In this document: positions 25,528 through 38,961 of the stretch, one piece after another | How positions within the stretch are numbered: position 1 is the stretch's first letter | Layout: every line of letters starts with the position of its first letter | Assembly: GCF_003027925.1 (NCBI RefSeq) | Contig: NZ_PYPS01000011.1 | Coordinates: forward strand, 110,758-174,757 | Reading direction: 5' to 3' | Length of the DNA: 64,000 nt | Origin: Micromonospora sp. RP3T | GTDB taxonomy: Bacteria; Actinomycetota; Actinomycetes; Mycobacteriales; Micromonosporaceae | Translations under genes and position numbers: made by a program | The notes under the pieces: model-generated | Seen by the model: only the letters and a program-made list of their open reading frames with translations | What the model was told of the DNA's origin: nothing | The model's database searches: none

Positions 25528-26769
25528 GTGGACGCCAGACGCACCACGGTGCGCGACATGCGCCGGGCCAACCGGTCGGTCCTGCTCACCCGGATCTGGC
25601 TGGACGGCCCGCTCAGCCGGCACGAGCTGGGTCAGTCCACCGCGTTGAGCCTGGCCAGCGTGAGCAACCTGGTCGGCGAGATGATCACCGAAGGGCTGGT
25701 CGAGGAGGCCGGCTCGGTGGAGTCCGACGGCGGTCGTCCCCGGGTGCTGCTGCGGGTCGCCCCCGGCCACGGCTACCTGGTCGGCGCCGACGTGGGCGAG
25801 ACCCGGGTGCAGGTCGAGCTGTTCGACCTGACCATGACCGCGCTGGCCAAGGCGGAGTACCCGATCGCCGCCGCCGAGCCCGACCCGGGACAGGTCGCCA
25901 CGCACCTGCTGCACGGCCTCGCCGCGGTGACCGAACAGGCGGGCGTCGACCCGGCCGCGGTGCTCGGCTTCGGCGTCGCGGTCTCCGGCACGGTCGAGCG
26001 CGCCGCCGACGCGGTGGTGCACGCGCAGACGCTCGGCTGGGACGCCGTCCCGCTCGGCGCGATGCTGCGCGCCGGCACCGACGTGCCGGTGCACATCGAC
26101 AACGGCGCCAAGACGCTCGGCCAGGCCGAGATGTGGTTCGGCGCCGGCCGGGGCGTCCGGCACGCGGTGGTCGTCCTGGTCGGGTCCGGTGTCGGGGCCT
26201 GCGTGGTCGCCGACGGCGTCGGCTACCGCGGCGCGCACAGCAGCGCCGGCGAGTGGGGCCACACCACCATCGTGTACGGGGGCCGGCGCTGCCGCTGCGG
26301 CAACCTCGGCTGCCTCGAGGCGTACGTCGGGGCGGAGGGGGTGCTCGACCGGTTCCGGCGGGCCAACCGGGGCCGCCCGGCGCCCGGCGGAGACGAGGAG
26401 AGCGCGTTCGGTGAGCTGTTGCGCGCCGGCAGCCGCACCGCCGCCACCGTGATCGACGAGACGGTCGGCTACCTCGGCGCCGGCCTGGCCAACCTGGTGA
26501 ACCTGTTCAACCCGGAGCGGGTGGTGCTGGGCGGCTGGGCCGGGCTGGCGCTGGGCGAGCGCCATCTGCCGGCGATCCGCGAGGCGACCGCGCGGCACGC
26601 GCTGCGCCAGCCGTACGCGCAGACCTCGGTCGAGCTGTGCCGGCTCGGACCGGACGCGGTCGCGATGGGCGCGGCCACCCTGCCGATGGCCCGGCTGCTG
26701 CGCGACGGCGGCGTGCGCCGCGAGCCGGCGGCCCGGCCGGCCCCGGCGCGGCGGTCGCCGGGCCGCTGA
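25528..26769 (+). CDS. ROK-family transcriptional regulator (NagC/XylR type)
   Basis: A 413-residue regulator. The N-terminal winged helix is RSVLLTRIWLDGPLSRHELG with STALSLASVSNLV. The sugar-kinase-like ROK domain follows, with VVVLVGSGVGACVV and the zinc/ROK signature EWGHTTIVYGGRRCRCGNLG (Cys-x-Cys-x4-Cys). Such proteins sense amino sugars or oligosaccharides and repress or activate polysaccharide-use genes. It probably controls the divergent chitinase, with chitin breakdown products as likely signals; this is inferred from position. The GTG start was taken because the HTH begins about 13 residues later. Confidence 0.93.
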   Translation: MDARRTTVRDMRRANRSVLLTRIWLDGPLSRHELGQSTALSLASVSNLVGEMITEGLVEEAGSVESDGGRPRVLLRVAPGHGYLVGADVGETRVQVELFDLTMTALAKAEYPIAAAEPDPGQVATHLLHGLAAVTEQAGVDPAAVLGFGVAVSGTVERAADAVVHAQTLGWDAVPLGAMLRAGTDVPVHIDNGAKTLGQAEMWFGAGRGVRHAVVVLVGSGVGACVVADGVGYRGAHSSAGEWGHTTIVYGGRRCRCGNLGCLEAYVGAEGVLDRFRRANRGRPAPGGDEESAFGELLRAGSRTAATVIDETVGYLGAGLANLVNLFNPERVVLGGWAGLALGERHLPAIREATARHALRQPYAQTSVELCRLGPDAVAMGAATLPMARLLRDGGVRREPAARPAPARRSPGR

Positions 26770-26837
26770 CCGGCCGGCCGGCGTCACCGACGGCGGCGGC
26801 CGGACCGGCGTCACCGCCGGCCCGGCCACCCGTGGGG

Positions 26838-28721
26838 TCAGGAGGGCGGCGTCCACTTCTGGTTGGCGCCGCCGGTGCAGCTCCACACCTGGGTCTTCGC
26901 TCCGTCGGCGGACGTGTTGCCGGTGACGTCGAGGCACTTGTCCGCCTGCGGGTTCACCAGGTCCCGCCCGGCGGTCGCGGTCCACTGCTGGGCGGCGCTG
27001 CCGTTGCAGGTCCAGAGTTGCACCCTCGTGCCGTCGGCGGTGCCGCCGCCGGCCACGTCCAGACACTTGCCGAGCGCGCGCAGCGTCCCGTCGGCAGCGC
27101 GGGTCCAGCGTTGGTTGACCGCCCCGGTGCAGCTCCAGATCTGTACCGGCGTGCCGTCGGCGCTGGTGTTGTCGGTGACGTCCAGGCACTTCCCGCCGAT
27201 GCCGGTGACCGGGCCGGTCGGCGTCGCGCCGCCGCCGGACTGGGTGCCGGACCAGGTGAACGTGGCGGTGGTGCGGGCCGGCAGCGTATAGCTGAAGGAC
27301 TGCCCGCCCCACACCACCCGGACCGACTGCGCGGACGTGCCGCCGTTGTGCGCCAGCAGCGCCTTGGAGCCGTCCGGGTTGCGGTACGCCACGTTCTGCA
27401 CCGTGCCGTTGGCGGTGGAGTCGATCCGGGTCGCTCCGGGCCGGACGAATCTGGTCAGGTGGCCGGTGGTGTAGTACTCGATCGTGTAGTCGACCTGGCC
27501 GGCCCGGGCGCCGCCCTCCTGCACGGTGATCAGGCCGGTGCAGGTGCCGCAGCCGCCGTTGTGCGGGCCCATGTTCTGGTTGACCGCGAGGCTCCACTTC
27601 ACCACGCTGCGGCTCCAGTTCCGGGCGTAGTTCACGATGTCGGCCATGTCCTCGTTGTGCTGGTTGGTGATCCAGGTGCCTCCGGAGTGCTCGGTGCTGA
27701 ACTGCGGCACCGCCGGGTACTGCGCGCGCACCTGGCTGCCGACCGCCGGGTCACCGAAGTAGCCGTGCCAGGCGATGCCGCCGAAGAGCGGGTCGGTGCG
27801 GACCGCGCTGTCGGCGAGCAGCCCGGAGCCGATGGTGCCGTAGTCGCCGTAGTTCCAGTCGTGCACCAGCACCTTCGTGCTGATCCCGGCGGCGCGCAAC
27901 GCCGGGTAGACGAAGTTCTTGGTCAGTTCCGTCAGGCCGGAGGCGTTCCAGCTCATGCCGGGATAGTCCATCGCGGTGGGATTGCCGGCCTGGCAGCAGT
28001 TCGGCTCGTTCTGCACCGACAGGTAGTCGACGGTCACGCCGCGCGCCGCGTACGCCTGAAGCGTCCGGACCAGGTACTGCGCGTAGGTGGCGTAGTGCTC
28101 CCACTTCAGCCAGCCCATCTGGTCCATCCGGCCGTTGTCCTTCATCCAGCCGGGCGCGCTCCACGGCACCACCATCACCCGCAGCGCCGGGTTGAGCTGA
28201 CGGGCCTGCGCGGTGAGCAGCTCGACGTTCGTGTCGTAGCCGGTCGCGCCGAAGTCGGTGAGGTCGCAGCAGGTGTCGTCGAGGGACACGTTGCCGGGCC
28301 GGGACAGGTCGGACGCGCCGACCGGGTTGCGGACGAACGACAGCCCGATCCCGTCGGTGGGGCTGAACAGCTTGCGCATCACCGCGTCCCGGGTGGCCGC
28401 GCTGACCGGACCGCCCCGCAGCAGGTACGCGGTGGTGTCGGTGATGGACGCGCCGGCGCCCTCGAACGGCTGGTAGCGGGTGTTCTCGTCGACGGTGATG
28501 GTGTGCGTGGCGCCGGGGCTGGTGGCGGCGAAGGCGAGCGGGCTCTGCTGTTGCAGCCCGCGGGTGACGGTCCGGCCGCCGCTGTCGGAGGTGGTGGTGA
28601 GCCAGACGTCGACGCGTTCACCGGCGGCGTGGGCCGCGGTGGTGGGGGCGAGGGCGCCGGCGGTGAGGCAGAGCGTCAGGGCGACGCGGCCGGCGAGGTG
28701 GGCAACGGTGGTGGGGGACAC
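26838..28721 (-). CDS. Secreted GH30 glycoside hydrolase with C-terminal ricin-type lectin (CBM13)
   Basis: A 627-residue exported enzyme. The Ala-rich signal peptide ends near AHAAGERV. A GH30 barrel follows, with start motif YQPFEGAGASITDTTAYLL, acid/base Glu239 in LSVQNEPNCC and nucleophile Glu344 in FSTEHSGG, then a beta-sandwich and a ricin B-type domain with repeated GKCLDV...Q-W units (about residues 500-627). GH30 members of this shape include beta-1,6-glucanases and glucosylceramidase-like enzymes; a beta-1,6-glucanase role fits the gentiobiose-type neighbours but is inference. The GTG at 28721 was chosen for GAAGGAG upstream. GAACCGTTGTTC in its promoter suggests LacI control. Confidence 0.92.
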   Translation of the reverse strand: MSPTTVAHLAGRVALTLCLTAGALAPTTAAHAAGERVDVWLTTTSDSGGRTVTRGLQQQSPLAFAATSPGATHTITVDENTRYQPFEGAGASITDTTAYLLRGGPVSAATRDAVMRKLFSPTDGIGLSFVRNPVGASDLSRPGNVSLDDTCCDLTDFGATGYDTNVELLTAQARQLNPALRVMVVPWSAPGWMKDNGRMDQMGWLKWEHYATYAQYLVRTLQAYAARGVTVDYLSVQNEPNCCQAGNPTAMDYPGMSWNASGLTELTKNFVYPALRAAGISTKVLVHDWNYGDYGTIGSGLLADSAVRTDPLFGGIAWHGYFGDPAVGSQVRAQYPAVPQFSTEHSGGTWITNQHNEDMADIVNYARNWSRSVVKWSLAVNQNMGPHNGGCGTCTGLITVQEGGARAGQVDYTIEYYTTGHLTRFVRPGATRIDSTANGTVQNVAYRNPDGSKALLAHNGGTSAQSVRVVWGGQSFSYTLPARTTATFTWSGTQSGGGATPTGPVTGIGGKCLDVTDNTSADGTPVQIWSCTGAVNQRWTRAADGTLRALGKCLDVAGGGTADGTRVQLWTCNGSAAQQWTATAGRDLVNPQADKCLDVTGNTSADGAKTQVWSCTGGANQKWTPPS

Positions 28722-28760
28722 GGGTGCTCCTTCCGGATGAATAGACATCCGTAAATGAGC

Positions 28761-28786
28761 GAACCGTTGTTCCGGGCTTATGTCAA
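28761..28786 (-). promoter_or_regulatory. GH30 promoter with a LacI-like operator
   Basis: On the minus strand TTGACA (complement at 28781-28786) is followed 8 bp later by GAACAACGGTTC (28761-28772), an imperfect palindrome with perfect GAAC/GTTC arms. It resembles the GGAACCGGTTGC site upstream of the LacI gene. A repressor bound here would block the space between -35 and -10. No good -10 hexamer is seen. Confidence 0.45.
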
Positions 28787-28790
28787 GACA

Positions 28791-28836
28791 TGAAAGAAAG
28801 GGGCGGTCGCCCGGGAAGCTCCCGCGCGACCGCCCC
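28791..28836 (-). terminator. Rho-independent terminator of the importer-GH1 operon
   Basis: On the minus strand GGGGCGGTCGC and its perfect complement (28800-28810 and 28826-28836) form an 11-bp stem followed by CTTTCTTTC. It begins 10 bp after the GH1 stop and ends the long leftward operon before the GH30 promoter. Confidence 0.75.
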
Positions 28837-28846
28837 GCACGCCGGA

Positions 28847-30256
<1,410 letters not shown>

Positions 30257-30290
30257 GGTTCTCCTCGCGGTAGCGGTGGGCTCGGACTTC

Positions 30291-31294
<1,004 letters not shown>

Positions 31295-31298
<4 letters not shown>

Positions 31299-32329
31299 CG
31301 GGTCTGGTCCTTTCGGGTGTCCTGCATCTCGACGGGGGCCGCCGTCGGGGCCAGCACCGGGGTGAAGCCGACCCGCATCCGCACCGTGCGGCCGTCCGCG
31401 GTGCGGATCCGGGTCCGGCCGCCGGTGCGTAGCCGAGGGCTGACGAACTCGTCGATGCCGAAGTTGATCAGCGCGAGCGCGGTGCCGAGCAGCGCGATGG
31501 CCAGCCCGGCCGGCACGAACCACCACCACGCGCCCTGCGCGAGCGCCTGCTGGCCCTGGGCCCAGAACAGGATGGTGCCCCAGTTCCAGGAGCTGACCGA
31601 CGAGATGCCGATGAACGCCAGGGTGATCTCCGACATCACCGCGAAGATCACCGTGCCGACGAAGCCGGAGGCGATGATCGCGGTCAGGTTCGGCAGGACC
31701 TCGAAGCCGATGATCCGCCAGGTCCGCTCGCCGTTGGCCCGCGCCGCCTCGACGTAGTCGCGGCGCCGCAGCGACAGCGTCTGGGCGCGCAGCACCCGGG
31801 CGCCCCACGCCCACGACGTGAGCCCGATGATCAGCGCGACCAGCAGGTCGCCGGCCTGGTCGACGAGCGACGCCACGATGATGATCAGCGGCAGCGCCGG
31901 GATCACCAGGAACACGTTGGACAGCGCGGAGAGGCCCTCGTCGGCCGCGCCGCCCAGGTAGCCGGCGGTCACCCCGATCAGGACGGACAGGATCGTGGCC
32001 AGCACGCCGGCGATCAGGCCCACCACCATCACGCTGCGCGCGCCCACCAGGATCTGGCTGAAGATGTCCTGCCCGAGGTGGGTGGTGCCGAACCAGTGCC
32101 GGGTCGACGGCGCCTGGAGCACGTCCGCGCTCCGCGCGTCCGGGTCGTACGGCGCGATCCACGGCCCGATCACCGCCAGCAGCACGTACACGCCGAGGAG
32201 GGCCAGGCCGGTCGCGGCCTTGGCGTTGGCCACGAAGCGGAACCGGCGGCGCCGCGCCCGGGCCGACGGCTGCGCCATCGCGCCCTGACCGGGGATGACC
32301 TGCTCGATGCTCGACGGGGAGATTGTCAT
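31295..32329 (-). CDS. Opp-type ABC permease, importer 2 (DppC-like)
   Basis: A 344-residue permease with a long cytoplasmic N-terminus. Helix ATGLALLGVYVLLAVIGPW is followed by the conserved HWFGTTHLGQDIFSQIL, and the EAA loop reads YVEAARANGERTWRIIGFEVLP. The C-terminus extends beyond the usual INFGIDEFVSPRLR with a basic, Thr-rich tail. It pairs with the DppB-like permease 3 bp upstream and its stop overlaps the ATPase start. Confidence 0.92.
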
Positions 32330-32332
32330 CGC

Positions 32333-33306
<974 letters not shown>

Positions 33307-33310
<4 letters not shown>

Positions 33311-34398
33311 CGGGCCACCTCCTCGGGCACGGTTGCCTCCGCCGCCACGGTGGCCGGGTCGAACAGCCAGCACGCCGCCCAGTGCCCGGCCCGGTCGTCG
33401 ATCGGGATCGGCGGCGGAAGGTCGGTGGCGCACCGGGGCATGGCGTGCGGGCAGCGCGGGTGGAACCGGCAGCCGGCCGGCGGGCGGATCAGGCTCGGCG
33501 GCTCACCGTGCCCGCGCTCGGTCGCCGGGTCGGCGTCCGCGCCCGCGCCGGTGATCCGCTCCGGGTCCGGTGCCGAATCGATGAGCAACCGGGTGTACGG
33601 GTGCGCCGGCCGCTGGGTGACCGTCTCGCTGTCGCCGCCCTCGACCATCCGCCCGGCGTACATGACGATCGTCTCGTCGGCGAAGTAGCGGGCCGAGGCG
33701 ATGTCGTGGGTGATGTAGAGGATGGCCAGGTTCAGCCGGTCCTTGAGGTCCTGGAGCAGGTTGAGCACGCCGAGGCGGATCGAGACGTCCAGCATGGAGA
33801 CCGGCTCGTCGGCGAGCAGCACCTCCGGGTCCGCGCCGAGCGCCCGGGCGATGGCGACGCGCTGGCGCTGGCCGCCGGACAACTCGTGCGGGAACGCGTC
33901 GAGGTAGCGCTCGGGCGGGGTGAGGCTGACCCGGGTGAGCAGGTCCGCGAGGGCCTTCTCCAGCCCGTCCGCGCCGTCGCCGGCGTTGCCGTGGATGCGC
34001 AGCGACCGGGTGAGGTGGTAGCGCACGGTGTGCACCGGGTTCAACGAGGCGAACGGGTCCTGCAGGATCAGCTGCACCCGGCGCACGTACGCCCGGAAGC
34101 GCCGGCCGCCGCGGACCCGGATCGGGACGCCGTGCAGCCGGATGTCGCCGGCGGTGCGCGGATAGAGCTGGGCCAGCAGCCGGGCCACCGTGGACTTGCC
34201 GGAGCCGGACTCGCCGACCAGCGCGGTCACCCGGCCGCGGCGCAGCGCGATCGAGACGTCGTCGACGGCGTGCACCACCGCCGAGGTCCGGGAGAGGAGG
34301 TCGCGCAGCCGCCGGCGGACCGGGAAGTGCTTGGTCAGGCCGACGGCCTCCAGCACCACCTCGTCGGCCGGCGCCGGGGCGCTCTCGGTCGTCGTCAT
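33307..34398 (-). CDS. Opp-type ABC ATPase, importer 2 (DppF-like)
   Basis: A 363-residue ATPase with an N-terminal [16 protein letters not shown] stretch typical of DppF. It has Walker [25 protein letters not shown], signature LSGGQRQR, Walker [13 protein letters not shown] and the tail [18 protein letters not shown]. The ATG at 34398 was chosen because the family start [12 protein letters not shown] follows. A 22-bp hairpin separates it from the binding-protein gene upstream, so it is probably read at a lower level than that gene. Confidence 0.93.
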
Positions 34399-34435
34399 GC
34401 CGAATTCCTGTCTGGGGTTGCCGGGGTGAGGGGCG

Positions 34436-34487
34436 GGCGTCGTCTCCCCGGCCGGCCGGCGGGCGGGCCGGCCGGGGAGACGACGCC
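34436..34487 (-). terminator. Intra-operon hairpin between binding protein and ATPase
   Basis: A perfect 22-bp stem (left arm 34436-34457, right arm 34466-34487) with an 8-nt GGCGGGCG loop lies 3 bp past the binding-protein stop. It has no T-run. It probably stabilises the upstream mRNA or partly stops transcription, so that binding protein exceeds channel and ATPase. Confidence 0.7.
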
Positions 34488-34490
34488 GGG

Positions 34491-36170
34491 TCAGCCGGCG
34501 GTCGGCTTGAGGTGCAGCACCACGTCCACCGCGTTGGGCTGGGTGGGCTGGAGCGCGCCGTACGGGTTCGAGTCGTCCGGCCAGCCGGTCCAGTTCTTCG
34601 CGCTGTACGCGCCGCCGATGTTGTCCGCGCCGACCGGGATCATCGGCACCTGCTCGACGAAGATCTTCTGGAGCGTGGCGAGCGCGGTGGTGCGGGCGGC
34701 GTCGTCGGTGGCGTTGGCGTACGCGATCAGCGCGTCGGTAGCCGCCTTGTCCTCGAAGCGGCCGAAGTTGCCGGCCGGCGAGGCGGTGCCGATCGGCTTG
34801 AGCACCCGGCCGTCCATGATCGTCCGGTAGATGTCGTACGGCGTCGCGCCGCTCTCGGTCCATCGGAACGTGGCGTCGAAGTTGCCCTGCTCCACGTTGC
34901 GGAACCAGGCGTCCTGGTTGGCCTTGTCGATGGTCGCCGCGATGCCGATCTTGGACAGGTTGTCCTTCACGATCTCCAGGCTGGTCTGGTAGTCGGACCA
35001 GCCGGCCGGGTCGGTCAGCTTGATCGTCACCGGCTTGCCGCCCTTGTCCTTGAGCGTGGTGCCGTCGAGCTTGTAGCCCGCGCCGGTGAGCAGCGCCTTG
35101 GCGCCCTCGACGTCGACCTTGTGCTCCTGGCCCTTGTACTCCGCCGCGATGAACGGGTCCCCGGCCGGGCTGGGCAGCCCGGTCACGCTCTTGACCTCGG
35201 GGTGGAAGTACGCGGCCTCGGCGGTGGTGAAGATGTCCGCCCGGTCGACGACCATGTTCATCGCCTTACGCAGGGTCGGGTCGTCGAACGGCTTCTTCGT
35301 GGTGTTCAGGTAGAGGCCGTGGATGCCCAGCACCGGCGGCGCCCACACCTTGTGGTTCTTCTGGTCCTTGGCCACGAACACGGTCTGGTAGTTGGGGATG
35401 AAGACGAAGCTCCACTCCGACTCGCCGTTGGCCAGCGCGGTGGTCTGCGCGCTGTTGTCGGTGTACGAGGTGAAACGCAGCTCCTTCACCTTCGGCGCGT
35501 CCTGCCAGTAGCCCTTGTCCCGCACGGTCAGCGTGGTGGTGGCCGGCGTGAACGACTTGAGCGTGTACGGCCCGCTGCCGACCGGCTGCTTCACCGGGTC
35601 GGTGGTCGGGTCGGCGATCTTCTCCCACAGGTGCTTCGGCACGATCGGCACCCGCCACAGCACCTTCTGCTGGTTGACGAACTGCGGGCTGGACATCGAG
35701 ATGGTGACCTCGTTGCCGGTCGCGACCGCGTCCGTGTACGGCACGCCCTGGTCGTTGAGCGCCGGGAACTTCTTGACCAGGTTGTAGGTGAACGCCACGT
35801 CCTCGGCGGTGACCTTCTGCCCGTCCGACCAGGTGGCGTTGTCGCGGACGGTCACCTTCACGGACTTGTAGTCCGGCGACCACTCGGCCTTGCTGGCCAG
35901 CCACGGCTTGAACGGGTCCGCCGGCTTGACCGGGTTCCACATCATCAGCGGCTCGTAGATCTGCCAGCGGTAGCCCAGCGACGCCGCGGCCGAGGTGGTC
36001 AGGAACGGGTTGTTGTTCTCCGCCTGCGGGCCGTTGGGCATGCCGACGTTCAGCACGGTCGCGGCCTGGCCGCTCTTCTTGTTCGCGTTCGGGCTGTCGC
36101 CGCACGCGGCGACCGTGGTGGTGACCATCGCGCCGGCCAGCGCGACGGCGAGGAGGTGCCTTCTTCTCAT
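34491..36170 (-). CDS. ABC transporter family 5 binding lipoprotein, importer 2
   Basis: A 559-residue lipoprotein. The signal peptide ends [10 protein letters not shown] with the lipobox cysteine near residue 23. The SBP_bac_5 fold is shown by [22 protein letters not shown], a [12 protein letters not shown] loop and the C-terminal [11 protein letters not shown]. It has many aromatic residues (WFRN, WTES, YW) as expected for sugar binding, and its cluster (GH1, GH30, LacI) points to beta-gluco-oligosaccharides. GGAGACCTCC directly precedes the ATG. It is the first transporter gene behind the LacI gene, with a 122-bp gap containing GGTGG/CCACC inverted pairs. Confidence 0.93.
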   Translation of the reverse strand: MRRRHLLAVALAGAMVTTTVAACGDSPNANKKSGQAATVLNVGMPNGPQAENNNPFLTTSAAASLGYRWQIYEPLMMWNPVKPADPFKPWLASKAEWSPDYKSVKVTVRDNATWSDGQKVTAEDVAFTYNLVKKFPALNDQGVPYTDAVATGNEVTISMSSPQFVNQQKVLWRVPIVPKHLWEKIADPTTDPVKQPVGSGPYTLKSFTPATTTLTVRDKGYWQDAPKVKELRFTSYTDNSAQTTALANGESEWSFVFIPNYQTVFVAKDQKNHKVWAPPVLGIHGLYLNTTKKPFDDPTLRKAMNMVVDRADIFTTAEAAYFHPEVKSVTGLPSPAGDPFIAAEYKGQEHKVDVEGAKALLTGAGYKLDGTTLKDKGGKPVTIKLTDPAGWSDYQTSLEIVKDNLSKIGIAATIDKANQDAWFRNVEQGNFDATFRWTESGATPYDIYRTIMDGRVLKPIGTASPAGNFGRFEDKAATDALIAYANATDDAARTTALATLQKIFVEQVPMIPVGADNIGGAYSAKNWTGWPDDSNPYGALQPTQPNAVDVVLHLKPTAG

Positions 36171-36292
36171 GGAGGTCTCCCTCGGTGGTCCCGCATGTCC
36201 TCGGGCGGGATGTGGTGGATGGAGGGTGTGCGGTGGTGCCACCGGCGGGCGGGCCCGTCGGCGTGGTCGCCGGGTTCGGCGGGGGTGACTGC

Positions 36293-37294
36293 TCAGGTGA
36301 CGCGGGTGGAGGCGCGGGCGGCGAAGCCGGTGGGGATGACGGTCGGGGTGTCCGGCAGCGGCGTGCCGGTGAGGTGGGCGATGAGGAGCCGGGCGGCGGC
36401 CGCGCCCATCTCCCGGAGCGGCTGGTGCACCGAGCTGAGCGGCGGGTGGGTGTGCCCGGCCAGCGGCAGGTCGTCGAAGCCGACCACCGCCACGTCCTGC
36501 GGGACGCGTCGGCCGGCGTCGCGCAGCGCCTGGAGCGCGCCGGCGGCGGAGAGGTCGTTGTGCGCGAAGACCGCGTCGAACGGCACGCCGTGGGCGAGCA
36601 GCCGGCGCACCGCCGCGCGCCCGCACTCGAACGTGAAGTCGCCCTCCACCACCCGCGCCGGCTCGATGGGTACGCCGGCGTCGGCGTAGCCGCCGGCGAA
36701 GCCGGCGAGCCGTTCCCGGGTGCAGCCGAACCGGCGCAGGCCGGTGATGACGAGTGGTCGCCGGCGGCCGAGCGCCAGCAGGTGCGCGGCGGCGGCCCGC
36801 GCGCCGGCCTCGTTGGTGGTCCGCACCGACGGGAAGCCGGGCTGGTGACCGCGGTCGTCGATCAGGATCACCGGCAGGCCACGGCGGTGCAGCCCGGTGA
36901 TGTAGTCCAGGGTGCCCTCGGGTTCGACCACGAGCAGGCCGTCGAAGGACTTCGCGGAGACCTGGGAGGCGAAGCGGCGCATCGACTCGTCGCCGTGGGT
37001 GCAGGTGAACAGCAGCATGCCGTAGCCGGCGGCCTCCACCGTGTCGGCCGCGCCCTGGAGCACCTCGCCCATCCACGGCCAGGTCAGCGCCGGCACCAGC
37101 ATGCCGACCACCCGGGTACGCCCCCGGGCCAGGCCGACCGCGCGGGCGCTGGGCACGTACCCGAGGTCGCTGATCACGGCGCGGACCCGGTCGGCGGTGC
37201 GGATGTGCACCTCGCCCTTGCCGTTGAGCACCCGCGAGACGGTCGTCTTGCTCACCCCGGCCCGGGTGGCGACGTCGGCGATGGTGATCGGCAC
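36293..37294 (-). CDS. LacI-family transcriptional regulator
   Basis: A 333-residue repressor. The LacI helix-turn-helix and hinge are complete: [20 protein letters not shown], then [19 protein letters not shown]. The sugar-binding domain follows, with [20 protein letters not shown] and [20 protein letters not shown]. It probably represses the importer/GH1 operon, its own gene and perhaps GH30, released by a beta-glucoside. The GTG start has GGGAGCG upstream. A perfect-arm palindrome built on AACCGGTT lies 39-62 bp upstream. Confidence 0.94.
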   Translation of the reverse strand: MPITIADVATRAGVSKTTVSRVLNGKGEVHIRTADRVRAVISDLGYVPSARAVGLARGRTRVVGMLVPALTWPWMGEVLQGAADTVEAAGYGMLLFTCTHGDESMRRFASQVSAKSFDGLLVVEPEGTLDYITGLHRRGLPVILIDDRGHQPGFPSVRTTNEAGARAAAAHLLALGRRRPLVITGLRRFGCTRERLAGFAGGYADAGVPIEPARVVEGDFTFECGRAAVRRLLAHGVPFDAVFAHNDLSAAGALQALRDAGRRVPQDVAVVGFDDLPLAGHTHPPLSSVHQPLREMGAAAARLLIAHLTGTPLPDTPTVIPTGFAARASTRVT

Positions 37295-37332
37295 GTGACG
37301 CTCCCGGGTCGCAGGGGTGAGCGGGATGTTTC

Positions 37333-37356
37333 GGAACCGGTTGCGGTAGCGGTTCC
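37333..37356. promoter_or_regulatory. LacI-type operator upstream of the lacI-like gene
   Basis: GGAACCG and CGGTTCC are perfect inverted arms separated by 10 bp; the left part also forms the classic compact AACCGGTT core (37335-37342). On the minus strand a TTGACT -35-like hexamer (complement at 37362-37367) lies just upstream. The site is thus placed for autorepression. No gene is seen between 37295 and 37519. Confidence 0.6.
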
Positions 37357-37519
37357 GTGGCAGTCAACCGAAGTGGCGCCGGTCCCGTCAATAACGGCCA
37401 GGTAACAAACCACGGCTAAGTTCGAACCCTGAAAAAAGCGGTGGGGCAGCGGATGCGTGGATCAAGCCGGTGAGCAGCGTCGATGCGATGGCAGGGCGGT
37501 CGTCCGATGTGGACCGAAG

Positions 37520-38290
37520 TCAGCTCCGCGCGTACACGTCGCCGGCGTTCGCCTCGTGCGGCACCGCGCACAGGTACGCCGTCACCTCGGCGGCCGACCG
37601 CCAGCCGGGCAGCGCGAACCCCATCTCGTCGCCGAGTGCCACGGCGAACCCGGTGAAGCCCAGCGCCGTGAGCCGGTCCAGGCAGCGCCCGGCCAGGTCC
37701 CGCGCGATGGTGGTGAACTCGAACGACAGGGCCGGCACCGGCCGGCTCAGCCCGGCCAGCACCGCGTCCTCGAAACCCTCCACGTCGATCTTGATGAACG
37801 CCGGTACGCCGTGCTCGGCGACGAGCGCGTCCAGGGTGGTGCCGGCCACCTCGATCTCGGCGTCCCAGGTCTCACCCGCCCAGCCGGCGGCCTGCCCGGC
37901 GGCCCGGACGAAGCCGGGGGAGGCGGTGGAGACGGTCGGGTTGGCGGAGTTCACGTGCAGCCGCACCGGTCCGGTGGTCAACCCGCAGGCCGCCTCCACC
38001 ACGGTGACCGCCTCGTCGCCGGCGTGCAGGGCGCGCAGCACCCGCGCGCAGAGCGGCTGCGGCTCCACGGCCACCACCCGGGCGCCGAGCCGACGGAAGC
38101 TGGCCAGTCGGTCACCCACGTGCGCACCGATGTCGAGGACCAGGTCGCCGGCGCGCACCAGCGGCCGGTAGAACGCGTCCAACGCGGCCTCACGGGCCGG
38201 GTCACCGTGGTAGAAGTCCAGCGAGCGGCGCAGTCCGGCCAGCGCCGGATCCGTCTTGAGCGCCTCGATCACCCCGTTCCGACCCCTCAT
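37520..38290 (-). CDS. FkbM-family methyltransferase
   Basis: About 256 residues from the ATG at 38290 (274 if a GTG at 38344 is used). The FkbM fold is shown by LVLDIGAHVGDRLASFRRLG (SAM motif I), VVAVEPQPLCARVLRAL, and the late AFIKIDVEGFEDAVLAGL (K-D-EG-E signature). Members O-methylate sugars or polyketides; the substrate is unknown. TACGGT (minus strand) ends 7 nt before the ATG at 38290, supporting a leaderless start there. Its neighbours do not form an obvious natural-product cluster. Confidence 0.9.
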   Translation of the reverse strand: MRGRNGVIEALKTDPALAGLRRSLDFYHGDPAREAALDAFYRPLVRAGDLVLDIGAHVGDRLASFRRLGARVVAVEPQPLCARVLRALHAGDEAVTVVEAACGLTTGPVRLHVNSANPTVSTASPGFVRAAGQAAGWAGETWDAEIEVAGTTLDALVAEHGVPAFIKIDVEGFEDAVLAGLSRPVPALSFEFTTIARDLAGRCLDRLTALGFTGFAVALGDEMGFALPGWRSAAEVTAYLCAVPHEANAGDVYARS

Positions 38291-38350
38291 CTCACCGACC
38301 GTAGTCACCCGTACCGAAAGGCGAGCCGCGTTCAGTCTTTCCACCGATCA

Positions 38351-38375
38351 CACTATCCTCCTAGGATGCTCTAGC
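38351..38375. promoter_or_regulatory. TCCTAGGA-type element (copy 1)
   Basis: The 25-mer beginning CACTATCCTCCTAGGATGC and ending TAGC matches a second element at 48843-48867 at 20 of 25 positions, including the perfect palindrome TCCTAGGA. It lies 60 bp upstream of the FkbM start on the minus strand. A shared operator or promoter element is likely. The surrounding 183-bp gap (38291-38473) has no gene. Confidence 0.5.
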
Positions 38376-38473
38376 GGGTGTGAGCCGGCGACGGGCTCTG
38401 AGTCGTTTCTGCCATCAGCTCGAAAGGGCCGACCAGAAGCGGGAGCTGCCCGAGGGCGGGCGGAACGGCTCGG

Positions 38474-38857
38474 TCAGGGCGTTTCGACTACCTCCTGGCC
38501 GAGCGGCCAGAGCGCGGCCGGGACCAGCTTGAAGTTGGCCACCCCGAACGGGATGCCGATGATCGTCACGCAGAGCGCGACCCCGGCGAGGATGTGCGAC
38601 AGGGCCAGCCACCAGCCGGCCAGCAGCACCCAGAGCACGTTCGCCAGCCCGGACGGGACGCCGGCGCCCGGCTTCGGCACGAGCGTGCGCCCGAACGGCC
38701 ACAGCGCGTACGAGGCCAGGCGCAGCGAGGCCACGCCGAACGGGATGGTGACGACCAGGACGAAGCAGATCAGGGCGGCCACGCCGTAGCCCAGGGCCAG
38801 GACGATGCCGCCGCCGAAGACGAGCCACAACAGGTTCAGCAGGAAGCGGATCACCAC
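38474..38857 (-). CDS. YccF-family inner membrane protein
   Basis: A 127-residue protein of two similar halves, each a hydrophobic segment followed by the same block: VTIPFGVASLRLASYALWPFG (about 40-60) and ITIIGIPFGVANFKLVPAALWPLG (near the end; first residues approximate). This is the YccF (DUF307) pattern. Function is unknown. Two adjacent GTG codons (38857, 38854) can start it; neither has a clean ribosome site, though GGAG touches the first. It lies 104 bp downstream of the DUF5682 gene in the same direction and may be read from that operon. Confidence 0.85.
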   Translation of the reverse strand: MVIRFLLNLLWLVFGGGIVLALGYGVAALICFVLVVTIPFGVASLRLASYALWPFGRTLVPKPGAGVPSGLANVLWVLLAGWWLALSHILAGVALCVTIIGIPFGVANFKLVPAALWPLGQEVVETP

Positions 38858-38961
38858 TCCATGGTGCCCGCCGCCGGCAAGCTCTCCCACCGCCGGCGTG
38901 ACGGCCACGTGCCGTCGGTCCGACACCGCGGCCGCCACGTACGGTCGGCGTGGGCGTGCCG

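Noticed and set aside
26770..26837. Terminator hairpin between the ROK and GH30 genes
   Set aside because: The region has direct repeats of CCGGCGTCACCG and GC-rich partial complementarity but no clean stem, so no terminator is called.
26637..28754. Very long open plus-strand frame (over 700 codons) across the GH30 gene
   Set aside because: It is antisense to a gene with signal peptide, catalytic residues and lectin domain; its product is low-complexity and Ala/Gly/Val/Arg-rich with no recognisable domain. Such shadows are common at this GC content.
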